Shown here: positions 25,394 through 33,260 of the stretch, piece by piece
Layout: every line of letters starts with the position of its first letter
Numbering within the stretch: the first letter of the stretch is position 1
DNA from: Bacteroidia bacterium
GTDB taxonomy: Bacteria; Bacteroidota; Bacteroidia; Bacteroidales; Azobacteroidaceae
Assembly: GCA_025999115.1 (NCBI GenBank)
Contig: BNWW01000012.1
Coordinates: 1 to 43,936 of the forward strand
Length of the DNA: 43,936 bases
Direction: 5' to 3'
Program-made: the position numbers and the translations under genes
Notes under the pieces: model-generated
Databases searched by the model: none
What the model saw: only the letters and a program-made list of their open reading frames with translations
Told to the model about the DNA's origin: nothing

Positions 25394-25401
25394 CAAAGAT
25401 A
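25394..25401 (-). promoter_or_regulatory. Promoter -7 element of the polysaccharide operon
   Basis: On the minus strand this reads TATCTTTG, a match to TAnnTTTG, about 30 bases before the Wza start. A T-rich TTGTTT lies about 19-20 bases upstream as the -33 element. Confidence 0.6.
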
Positions 25402-25529
25402 ATACAAATTTTTGTTAGATAAACAACATAAGCAACAAAATCGAAAATATTTGCGCCTAAAATACAAACTACGTTACACAAACAAAACCATACACATCGT
25501 ATCTACACAGTCAATCCGATACTTTGTCG

Positions 25530-25537
25530 TACTTTTG
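25530..25537 (+). promoter_or_regulatory. Promoter -7 element of the GH3 operon
   Basis: TACTTTTG matches TAnnTTTG, 24 bases before the GH3 start at 25561. No clear -33 TTG is seen at the right spacing, so an activator may be needed. Confidence 0.55.
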
Positions 25538-25560
25538 TAACTTAAAAATAATAGCTCTTT

Positions 25561-27843
25561 ATGAAAAGATTCAAAAAACAATGTTTGGCCGGTTTGACGC
25601 TGGTTTTGGGAATGCAACCGCTTGGCGCCGGTAACACCGTGTTCCAAAATGTAGAAAACCTGCTGCAACGAATGACTTTGGAAGAAAAAGTCGGCCAAAT
25701 GGCGCAAATCACATTGGATGTGGTGATGCAAGGGGAAAATGCGTTTTCAAGTTACGAACCGCTCCGTTTCGATCAGGCGATATTGCACGAAGCTTTGGTC
25801 GATTATCATGTCGGTTCGATTTTGAATGCGGCCAACACTTGCGCCCGCACAACCGCTGAATGGAGTCGCTTATTGGATACGATTCAAAATGTAGCCATCC
25901 ATCACACTCGTTTAAAAATCCCGGTTATCTATGGCGTAGATGCGATTCACGGCGTTACTTACACCGTGGATGCGACATTTTTCCCGCAACAAATCGGACA
26001 AGCGGCCGCACGCAACCGCGATTTGACGCGTCGCGCCGCCGAAATAACCGGCTACGAAACCCGGGCAAGCGGTATTTCGTGGAATTTCTCGCCGGTGTTG
26101 GATTTGGGCGCCGACCCGCGTTTTTCGCGACAATGGGAAGGTTTCGGCGAAGACCCGTATATCGCCTCGGAATTGGGTGCGGAAATGGTGCGCGGTTATG
26201 AAAAATATTTGGCTTCGTGCGCCAAACATTTCCTCGGTTACGGCGCTCCGGTATCGGGAAAAGACCGCACGCCGGCGTATATTCCCGAAGAAATGTTGCA
26301 GGAATACCACGTTCCGCCTTTTGCTGCCGGAATCAATGCCGGAACCCGTTCGATTATGATTAATTCGGGTTTGATTAACAATGTTCCCGTTCATTCCGAT
26401 TATTCGATTTTAACCCGGTTATTGAAAGAAAAATTGGGTTTCCAAGGCGTGGTCGTGAGCGATTGGCAAGACATTGAAAACCTGTACCGCCGTGATAAAA
26501 TCGCAGAAAACGTGAAAGAAGCCATTTGTATCGCCGTCAATGCGGGAATTGATCTATCGATGGTGCCTTACGACTACAAAAATTTCTGTGAAAATCTGAT
26601 TGCTTTGGTCAAAGAAGGTAAAGTGAAACAAGAACGCATCGACGACGCTGTGCGCCGGATTCTGACCCTAAAATATTCGCTTGATTTATTCCAAACGCCG
26701 GTTACCTACGCTAAAGATTATCCGCAATTCGGTTCTCCGGAATTTACGCAAACGGCTTATCAATTAGCCGCCGAATCCATTACGTTGTTGAAAAACGAAA
26801 ACGGGATTTTGCCGCTTCCGGCCGATGCAAAAATTCTGCTGACCGGCCCCAACGCCAATTCCATGCGCAGCCTCAACGGCGGATGGACATATTCGTGGCA
26901 AGGCGACCGCGTCGAAGATTTTTCCATGCACGGCCATACGATTTTGGAAGCCTGCCAAACACATACAAAAAACCTGACTTACATTCCGGGAGTGAGTTAC
27001 AAACCTAAAGGCAAATATTACGAAGAATATGCCGACCGGATGGAGGAAGTTCTCGCTGCCGCTGCACAAGCGGATGTCATTGTGCTTTGTTTGGGCGAAA
27101 ATTCCTATTGCGAGAAACCGGGCGATTTGCATGATTTGTATCTTTCGGATTTGCAAACCGAATTGGCGCAGAAACTCGCCGCAACCGGAAAACCGGTTGT
27201 TTTGGTGCTGAACGAAGGTCGTCCGCGCATCATCAGCAAATTTGAGGCCAAAATGAAAGCGGTGGTACAAACGTATTTACCCGGCAATTCCGGCGGCGAC
27301 GCTTTGGCCGATATTTTGTGGGGAAAAGTGAATCCGTCGGGCAAATTGCCTTACACGTACCCGCGTTTCCCGAACGCCCTGATTCCTTATTATCATAAAC
27401 CTTCGGAAGAACAAACCAAAGCCGAAGGCGCATACAATTACGAAGCCGATTACAATCCGCAATACGAATTTGGTTTCGGATTGAGTTATACCGATTTCGA
27501 ATATTCCAATCTTACCATTGGCAAAACAGAATATTCTCCCGACGAAACCATTCATATTCAAGTAGATATAACCAATAAAGGACAGCGGAGCGGCAAAGAA
27601 ACCGTGCAATTATTCACTTCCGATTTGTATGCAAGCGTTACGCCCGATATACAGCGTTTGCGCCGTTTCGAGAAAATCGAATTGCAGCCGGGCGAAACGA
27701 GAACCGTTGATTTTACACTCACCGCCAAGGATTTATCGTTCGTAAAATCGGGCGCTCAACGGATTGCGGAAGCGGGGGATTTTGTGATTCGGGTGGACGG
27801 ATTGAGGAAAAAGATTACTTTTACATCCGATAAATTATTCTAA
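25561..27843 (+). CDS. Glycoside hydrolase family 3, secreted beta-glucosidase-type enzyme
   Basis: The 760-residue protein has an N-terminal signal peptide (about 1-24), the GH3 TIM barrel (30-360; RMTLEEKVGQMAQ, PVIYGVDAIHG, KHFLGYG), with nucleophile Asp301 in VVVSDWQDIENLY, the alpha/beta sandwich (about 395-600), and a C-terminal fibronectin-III-like domain (from about 655; VDITNKGQRSGKETVQLF). It should remove terminal beta-linked glucose from oligosaccharides in the periplasm. A second GH3 follows 10 bases downstream. The gene faces the susCD arm of the locus from the other side. The exact linkage cannot be read from sequence. Confidence 0.94.
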   Translation: MKRFKKQCLAGLTLVLGMQPLGAGNTVFQNVENLLQRMTLEEKVGQMAQITLDVVMQGENAFSSYEPLRFDQAILHEALVDYHVGSILNAANTCARTTAEWSRLLDTIQNVAIHHTRLKIPVIYGVDAIHGVTYTVDATFFPQQIGQAAARNRDLTRRAAEITGYETRASGISWNFSPVLDLGADPRFSRQWEGFGEDPYIASELGAEMVRGYEKYLASCAKHFLGYGAPVSGKDRTPAYIPEEMLQEYHVPPFAAGINAGTRSIMINSGLINNVPVHSDYSILTRLLKEKLGFQGVVVSDWQDIENLYRRDKIAENVKEAICIAVNAGIDLSMVPYDYKNFCENLIALVKEGKVKQERIDDAVRRILTLKYSLDLFQTPVTYAKDYPQFGSPEFTQTAYQLAAESITLLKNENGILPLPADAKILLTGPNANSMRSLNGGWTYSWQGDRVEDFSMHGHTILEACQTHTKNLTYIPGVSYKPKGKYYEEYADRMEEVLAAAAQADVIVLCLGENSYCEKPGDLHDLYLSDLQTELAQKLAATGKPVVLVLNEGRPRIISKFEAKMKAVVQTYLPGNSGGDALADILWGKVNPSGKLPYTYPRFPNALIPYYHKPSEEQTKAEGAYNYEADYNPQYEFGFGLSYTDFEYSNLTIGKTEYSPDETIHIQVDITNKGQRSGKETVQLFTSDLYASVTPDIQRLRRFEKIELQPGETRTVDFTLTAKDLSFVKSGAQRIAEAGDFVIRVDGLRKKITFTSDKLF

Positions 27844-27853
27844 TATATTCGTC

Positions 27854-30166
27854 ATGAAAAAAATCCTCTGCTTATTTTTTATTCTATTTGCACTAACTGC
27901 CTGCAAACAACCATCTTCCGAATCGAACGATCAAGAAATGAATCGTTATATCAACAATTTAATGCGTAAAATGACTTTGGAAGAAAAAATCGGCCAAATG
28001 AATCAATTGGCGATGGGCTTCGACATTACCGGCCCCATCTTGAACGAAGGCGTGGAAGATAAAATCAAAGCCGGTTCCGTCGGTTCCGTCTTGGGAATTT
28101 ATACGCCCGAAGCGACACGCAAATTGCAGGAAATCGCCGTCAAAGACAGCCGTTTGGGTATTCCTATCTTATTCGGATACGATGTTATCCACGGCCATCG
28201 CACCATTTTCCCGGTTAATCTGGGATTGGCCGCGTCGTGGAATCCCGGTTTAATCGAACAAACCGCCCGCATCGCCGCCGACGAAGCCTCAGCCGACGGT
28301 CTGCACTGGACTTTCAGCCCGATGGTCGATATTGTACGCGACCCGCGTTGGGGACGGGTAAGCGAATCGGCCGGAGAAGACCCTTATCTCGGTTCACTCA
28401 TCGCCAAAGCCATGATTCGAGGCTACCAACAAGATGACTTGTCGCGCAACAACACGGTGTTGGCTTGTGTGAAACACTTCGCCCTATATGGCGCCGCTGA
28501 AGCCGGACGAGATTATAACACAGTGGATATGAGCAAAATACGGATGTATAACGAATACCTGCCACCCTACAAAGCCGGAGCCGATGCCGGAGCCGCCACG
28601 TTTATGACTTCATTTAACGAAATCGACGGCGTTCCCGCTACCGGAAATCGTTGGTTATTTACCGATTTATTGCGCGACGAATGGGGGTATCCGGGCTTTG
28701 TCGTAACCGATTACGCCGCTATCCGGGAAATGAAGGAACATGGTGCCGGCGATAATGCCGGAGTAGCCGAATTGTCGTTGAAAGCCGGAATTGATATGGA
28801 AATGGTCAGCGAATTGATTTATCAATACGGCGTTGAGTTGGTGAAATCGGGGAAAATTTCGGAAAAAATAATCAATCAAGCTTGCCGCCGGATTTTAGAA
28901 GCCAAATATCGTTTGGGATTGTTCGACGATCCTTATCAATATTGCAATGCGCAAGAAAAGGATAAACGCAGTTTTACTCCTGAAAATCTACAAATTGCCA
29001 AAGAAATCGCCATCAAAAGTATGGTTCTGTTGAAAAACAACAACCAAATATTGCCGCTCGATTCAACGAAGAAAATCGCTTTTATCGGCCCGCAAGTGCA
29101 ACGGAAACGCGATTTAATCGGCAGTTGGAGCGCCGCCGGCGATTGGAATCAAGCCGTTTCGATAGGAGAAGCCTTGGAAAACAAGTTCGGCGCCAATCGC
29201 TTTTTATACGCGCAAGGTTGTAATTTATTGGAAGATACAACTTTAATTAAAAAACTCAATCGCGACAATGCACAAATCGTTTTATCGGAAAAATCGCCGC
29301 AATATTTGATTCAAGAAGCGGTAAATGTAGCCTATCGTGCGGATGTTGTAGTTGCTGTTCTGGGAGAAAGCGCCGGAATGACGGGCGAAGCGGCTTCCCG
29401 TGCCGACATCGGTTTACCCGAAAATCAAAAAGAGCTTTTAAAAGCCTTGAAACAAACCGGAAAACCGGTGGCGCTGGTGCTGATGAACGGTCGTCCGCTG
29501 ACTTTACAATGGGAAAACGACCATATAGATGCGATTTTGGAAACATGGTTCGCCGGAACGATGGCCGGCCCCGCCATTACCGATATGCTGTTTGGCGACG
29601 CTGTTCCTTCGGGAAAAATCACCATGACTTATCCGCGTAGCGTGGGACAAATTCCGATTTATTACAATCATAAAAATACCGGTCGTCCGATTGACGAAAA
29701 TCAAAAATATACAAGTAAATATTTGGATATTTCCAATGAGCCGCTTTATCCTTTCGGGTATGGATTGTCTTATACTACATTTGAATACAGCGATTTGAAG
29801 GTTATTCAGGGGATTGACTTGGGTCGATTCTCGCAAGCTCGAATTGCGGGTCAAGCCTGCAATGACAACGGCTTGGTCGAAGTTTCCTGCATCGTGAAAA
29901 ATACAGGAAATCGCGCCGGCACGGAAACCGTCCAATTGTATTTGCGCGATAAGATACGCTCTATTACGCCTCCCGTCAAGGAATTAAAAGGATTCCAACA
30001 AATCGAATTGCAAGCGGGAGAAGCAAAAACCGTTACATTCGCCATTTCGGAAGAAGATCTGAAATTCTACAATTCCGCCCTGAAATGGGTAGCCGAACCG
30101 GGCGAATTTGACGTTTTCGTAGGCGGCAATAGTCGCGATACACAGCAAACAAGTTTCACTTACTAA
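27854..30166 (+). CDS. bglX: Glycoside hydrolase family 3 lipoprotein (BglX-like) with a repeat-encoded insert
   Basis: The 770-residue protein has a lipoprotein signal (LFALTAC, Cys17), then the BglX-type GH3 architecture: RKMTLEEKIGQMNQL, ILFGYDVIHGHRTIFP, RDPRWGRVSESAGEDPYLG, ACVKHFALYGA, nucleophile Asp286 in GFVVTDYAAIREM, the second domain, and a fibronectin-III-like C-terminus. Residues 652-672 are encoded by a 63-bp copy of the palindromic repeat also found at 33133-33195. It lies in a linker between YSDLKVI and GLVEVSCIVKNTGNRAG and keeps the frame. It probably acts with the upstream GH3 on different oligosaccharides. A strong terminator follows. Confidence 0.94.
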   Translation: MKKILCLFFILFALTACKQPSSESNDQEMNRYINNLMRKMTLEEKIGQMNQLAMGFDITGPILNEGVEDKIKAGSVGSVLGIYTPEATRKLQEIAVKDSRLGIPILFGYDVIHGHRTIFPVNLGLAASWNPGLIEQTARIAADEASADGLHWTFSPMVDIVRDPRWGRVSESAGEDPYLGSLIAKAMIRGYQQDDLSRNNTVLACVKHFALYGAAEAGRDYNTVDMSKIRMYNEYLPPYKAGADAGAATFMTSFNEIDGVPATGNRWLFTDLLRDEWGYPGFVVTDYAAIREMKEHGAGDNAGVAELSLKAGIDMEMVSELIYQYGVELVKSGKISEKIINQACRRILEAKYRLGLFDDPYQYCNAQEKDKRSFTPENLQIAKEIAIKSMVLLKNNNQILPLDSTKKIAFIGPQVQRKRDLIGSWSAAGDWNQAVSIGEALENKFGANRFLYAQGCNLLEDTTLIKKLNRDNAQIVLSEKSPQYLIQEAVNVAYRADVVVAVLGESAGMTGEAASRADIGLPENQKELLKALKQTGKPVALVLMNGRPLTLQWENDHIDAILETWFAGTMAGPAITDMLFGDAVPSGKITMTYPRSVGQIPIYYNHKNTGRPIDENQKYTSKYLDISNEPLYPFGYGLSYTTFEYSDLKVIQGIDLGRFSQARIAGQACNDNGLVEVSCIVKNTGNRAGTETVQLYLRDKIRSITPPVKELKGFQQIELQAGEAKTVTFAISEEDLKFYNSALKWVAEPGEFDVFVGGNSRDTQQTSFTY
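29807..29869 (+). repeat. Dispersed palindromic repeat, copy 2, in frame inside a GH3 gene
   Basis: 63 bp from CAGGGGATTGACTTGG to GCCTGCAATGACAAC, differing at about two positions from the reverse complement of 33133-33195. The length is exactly 21 codons and it starts on a codon boundary of the host gene. Both copies encode the same peptide (VVIAGLTRNSSLRESTQVN) on their opposite strand, which confirms the match. Confidence 0.88.
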
Positions 30167-30185
30167 ACTTGTGCGGCGAAAAGAC

Positions 30186-30220
30186 AAAGGGTTTGCGACA
30201 TTTCGGCAAACCCTTTTTTA
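30186..30220 (+). terminator. Intrinsic terminator of the GH3 operon
   Basis: AAAGGGTTTGC (30186-30196) and GCAAACCCTTT (30206-30216) form a perfect 11-bp stem with a 9-base loop, followed by a T run. It starts about 20 bases after the GH3 stop codon. Confidence 0.85.
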
Positions 30221-30271
30221 TTTGTGCAAGTCTCTTCCACAAAATAGCAACCCTGCCTGAATAATCCGGTG

Positions 30272-30279
30272 TACTTTTG
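30272..30279 (+). promoter_or_regulatory. Promoter -7 element of the beta-helix protein gene
   Basis: TACTTTTG matches TAnnTTTG. It lies 54 bases before the ATG at 30333 and downstream of the terminator at 30186-30220, so this gene is transcribed separately from the GH3 pair. Confidence 0.55.
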
Positions 30280-30332
30280 AAGCATTAAAATTTTCAATTT
30301 TTACTTTCAATTTTCAATTAAATTTATACGTC

Positions 30333-31940
30333 ATGAAAAAGAAATTTTTACTTCTGAGTATGTTGGCTTGTTCGTTTACGATCTTCGCCGATAAAACCAT
30401 TTATGTAGATCCCGTGAACGGCAGCGATTTGAAAAACGGCTTGTCGTGGGAAAACGCTATCAAATCCATTTCGTCTTTGCCGGGTATGGTTCCCGAAAAT
30501 GAACTTACTACTGTTTATTTGAAAGAAAACTCCTTGTTTGAAGAGGTGGATAATGTGGATTTCGGTTCCAAAAACATCAATCTTGTAATCGAAGGAAATC
30601 ATTCTATTATTAAAGGAAAATATTCGGAAAAACGAATGTTCCGCGTGGCCGGCCCTGAAAGTGTTTTAACATTAAAAAACACCACATTTCGCGATAAATT
30701 CTGCGACGGATGGAATGTGGGCGCAGCTATTATCTATGTCGGTAAGGAGATTACGGTAGATGGCTGCCAATTCATCAATAATTCCTGTCAAACAGGAGGA
30801 GCGGCGCTGGCTTGCCGGTCGGTAAACGTAACCGTTCGCAATTCGTATTTCAAAGACAATAAAGCTACAATTACAACCGTGGATGCCGAAGGCGGCGCCA
30901 TCAAGCAATCGGGAAGAAGAGATGTAGATTCGTATTTATTGGTCGAAAATTGCACGTTTGAAGGCAATACCGTGGCAAAAGGAGATGGTTCGGCAATCGG
31001 TTTTTACGATCGCACATCCACATCGACGGTTGGCGATTTGTGCGAAGTAAAAATTTTCAATTGCGTATTTTTTGAAAACAAATCGCTTTCGCCGACAAGT
31101 TCATGGGTTGGAGCAGCCGTACATTTCGACTACGATATGAATAATTATGGGAATGCGGTTCCCATCGACGGTGTTTTGGTAAACAATACCTTTTACGGAC
31201 AAGCGCCGGCCGTAAGTTTGGAAAACAAAAACAAACTGTATTTTATCAATAATGTAGCTGTAAATTACGACAATAGCTCTACTGTTGCCGCTATTTTGAA
31301 AACCGATATGAATACCGACGGACGTCAAACCACCAAGGCTTATAACAATTTCCTGATCGGCACAAGAATGCCGGCTCCCGGACGCGAAAAAGATTTTGTA
31401 ACAGGTACGAACGGCAATGTCATTTCTCAGACTTTATCGGATTTTTCTAACTTGGGATTAGATGACTACTTGACGGTCGCGACGGCCACCGAACCGTTTT
31501 TTGTTCCCTATCAAGCCATTTACGACGCCAACAGTCCATTGATTGACAGAGGTTTACCACGCGGACAAGTTTATTTTTTCGGCGAAGAAATTGTGCCGGC
31601 AAGCGATATTCGCGGTAATTGTTCTTTACGGAACGGCGTACCCGACATCGGCGCTTATGAATGGAATGCTATTCCTGATCCTAATTGTGGCAGCAGCATT
31701 CCCAATATGCAGGCCGAAAACGAACCTTTCATGCTCTACCAAACAAACGAAGAAGTAATGTTAATAAGCAAAATCAACGGCAAATTAAACGTCAGAATCG
31801 TTAATTTAGATGGAACAATCATCGCCGGCGAAGTTGTAAAAAGCGTTTTAACGCTCAATAAAAAAGATTTTACGCCCGGTGTAAAAATTATTACGGTGAA
31901 CGACGGGAAGAAAACGGTTGGGAAGAAAGTGATTTTTTAA
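30333..31940 (+). CDS. Exported right-handed beta-helix protein with choice-of-anchor-Q-like end and T9SS-like tail
   Basis: The 535-residue protein has a signal peptide (LLSMLACSFTIFA, about residues 7-19), then TIYVDPVNGSDLKNGLSWENAI, a pattern typical of secreted pectate-lyase-like beta-helix proteins. Repeated coils follow (GCQFINNSCQTGGAA, NSYFKDNKATITTVDAEGG, NCTFEGNTVAKGDGSAIGF). After them comes NGVPDIGAYEWN, the choice-of-anchor Q signature, and a final beta-rich tail (LNVRIVNLDGTIIAGEVV, GVKIITVNDGKKTVGKKVI) like a T9SS sorting domain. Such proteins bind or cleave polysaccharides at the surface; lyase or hydrolase activity cannot be assigned. It stands at the meeting point of the two arms of the carbohydrate locus. 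Confidence 0.83.
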   Translation: MKKKFLLLSMLACSFTIFADKTIYVDPVNGSDLKNGLSWENAIKSISSLPGMVPENELTTVYLKENSLFEEVDNVDFGSKNINLVIEGNHSIIKGKYSEKRMFRVAGPESVLTLKNTTFRDKFCDGWNVGAAIIYVGKEITVDGCQFINNSCQTGGAALACRSVNVTVRNSYFKDNKATITTVDAEGGAIKQSGRRDVDSYLLVENCTFEGNTVAKGDGSAIGFYDRTSTSTVGDLCEVKIFNCVFFENKSLSPTSSWVGAAVHFDYDMNNYGNAVPIDGVLVNNTFYGQAPAVSLENKNKLYFINNVAVNYDNSSTVAAILKTDMNTDGRQTTKAYNNFLIGTRMPAPGREKDFVTGTNGNVISQTLSDFSNLGLDDYLTVATATEPFFVPYQAIYDANSPLIDRGLPRGQVYFFGEEIVPASDIRGNCSLRNGVPDIGAYEWNAIPDPNCGSSIPNMQAENEPFMLYQTNEEVMLISKINGKLNVRIVNLDGTIIAGEVVKSVLTLNKKDFTPGVKIITVNDGKKTVGKKVIF

Positions 31941-31950
31941 ATTTTAATAA

Positions 31951-32014
31951 CCACAGAGAACACAGAGCGCACAGAGTTTAATAACTTTCTCTGTGCGCTC
32001 TGTGTTCTCTGCGG
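31951..32014. terminator. Long hairpin, probable bidirectional terminator
   Basis: The left arm (31951-31976, CCACAGAGAACACAGAGCGC then ACAGAG) and right arm (31989-32014) are complementary over 26 bp with one mismatch, with a 12-base A/T-rich loop. It fills the 80-bp gap between two convergent genes. I recall similar ACAGAG-type hairpins as dispersed repeats in Bacteroidetes genomes. Confidence 0.75.
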
Positions 32015-32020
32015 TTAAAT

Positions 32021-33121
32021 TCACTTCATCAACGCATAACAACACCAAAGCACCGGCGCCTGCCCATGAAAATCACCAGCCGCACGCGGCCGGTCGTAAT
32101 AATATTGCCGGTCATTGGAAGCGTTGGTGCCGACACAAACTTCGGTTAATTCGCCGTTTTCGTTGAGATGCGAAACTAAGGCCGGCCATGCTTTTTTGAT
32201 TGCCGGTTCATAAATTTTCCGCTCCAACCAAGCTTTTTTGACGCCGGTTATCAGCGCGTATGTAAACATGGCCGATCCGGATGTTTCCGTCCAAAAATCC
32301 GGTTGGTCGATTAATTGATTCCATAAGCCGTTTTCGGATTGATATTTCAGTAAATTACTCATCATCAAACGATAAGATTTTAAAATGAATTTACGGTCAA
32401 GATTGTTTTCGGGAAGATAACGCAATAATTCGGTCATTCCGGCGGCCATCCAACCGTTGCCGCGCGCCCAATAAAACGGCGCTTCGGGTGAATGGAAAAA
32501 CAAACCGTTAGGACGTTGCAATTGTTGCAAATAAAACGCCATTTCGCGGGCGGCGCGGTCGATGTATTCGCGTTTTCCGGTGGCTTTGTAGGCTTGCGAT
32601 TGCAGGATGGTAATCATAAACATATCGTCGATCCAAAGGCGCGTTTGCCACGAAAAACCTTGATTAGCCCAATTTTTTGCTTCCGTCGAAGCCGTGTCGG
32701 GTGTTTGCCATTGCGTATCGGCGTATTTGATTCCCAAATCGAAATAAGCCGGTTTGCCCGTCATTTGATACAATTCCAAAGGTAATGAACCGAACATATT
32801 CCAATCGACGTGCGTATAGGGCGGGCGATGTTGTGCTTCAGTTGTAAACAACGGTTCAAAACGTTGTTGTAATTGCTTGATTAACAAGGTATCGTTTCTG
32901 ATTTCGGCAAATTTTAAGGCGCCGTACCATGTACAGACTTCGGCGTAGTGAATCCATTGGTTGCGGTGGAGTTGATGGCCGCGATTCAGGAAGTTTTTAC
33001 AGATTTGATTGCCAACATTTTCCGGTTTGTAATCTCGTGGAAACTTGGATAGTGTGTTTTTTGTGGCTGTACACGCGAACAAAGCCGTTACGAATGATAG
33101 TAGTAATAATTGATTTTTCAT
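32021..33121 (-). CDS. GH105 (GH88-like) unsaturated uronyl hydrolase, lipoprotein
   Basis: The 366-residue protein has a lipoprotein signal (VTALFAC, Cys17) and an (alpha/alpha)6-barrel pattern with family signatures: RLWIDDMFMITILQSQAY (catalytic Asp pair region), FYWARGNGWMAAGMTELLRYLP, and GSAMFTYALITGVKKAW. Family enzymes remove a 4,5-unsaturated uronic acid from the non-reducing end of oligosaccharides released by polysaccharide lyases. Its presence implies that a lyase acts upstream in the pathway, yet no known lyase family is recognisable in the window. It is last in the minus-strand arm. A compound repeat (33133-33252) separates it from the preceding gene. Confidence 0.88.
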   Translation of the reverse strand: MKNQLLLLSFVTALFACTATKNTLSKFPRDYKPENVGNQICKNFLNRGHQLHRNQWIHYAEVCTWYGALKFAEIRNDTLLIKQLQQRFEPLFTTEAQHRPPYTHVDWNMFGSLPLELYQMTGKPAYFDLGIKYADTQWQTPDTASTEAKNWANQGFSWQTRLWIDDMFMITILQSQAYKATGKREYIDRAAREMAFYLQQLQRPNGLFFHSPEAPFYWARGNGWMAAGMTELLRYLPENNLDRKFILKSYRLMMSNLLKYQSENGLWNQLIDQPDFWTETSGSAMFTYALITGVKKAWLERKIYEPAIKKAWPALVSHLNENGELTEVCVGTNASNDRQYYYDRPRAAGDFHGQAPVLWCCYALMK

Positions 33122-33132
33122 ATTGTTTTATC

Positions 33133-33252
33133 GTTGTCATTGCGGGCTTGACCCGCAATTCGAGCTTGCGAGAATCGACCCAAGTCAATCTCCTGTAAGC
33201 GTATTAATTATTAACGATATTCTTGGGATTGCGGGTCAAGCCTGCAATGACG
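33133..33252. repeat. Dispersed palindromic repeat, copies 3a and 3b in inverted orientation
   Basis: Copy 3a (33133-33195) is nearly identical in reverse complement to 29807-29869. A shorter copy 3b (about 33224-33252, GGGATTGCGGGTCAAGCCTG then CAATGACGG) lies in opposite orientation, so the ends can pair to form a long stem. It occupies almost all of the gap between the GH105 gene and the gene before it. Confidence 0.85.
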
Positions 33253-33260
33253 GTTTTTCA

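Noticed and set aside
32929..33198. Plus-strand frame ending in VVIAGLTRNSSLRESTQVN, matched by a minus-strand frame at 29504-29935
   Set aside because: The shared peptide is only the translation of the palindromic repeat on its other strand; both frames are antisense to well-supported genes.
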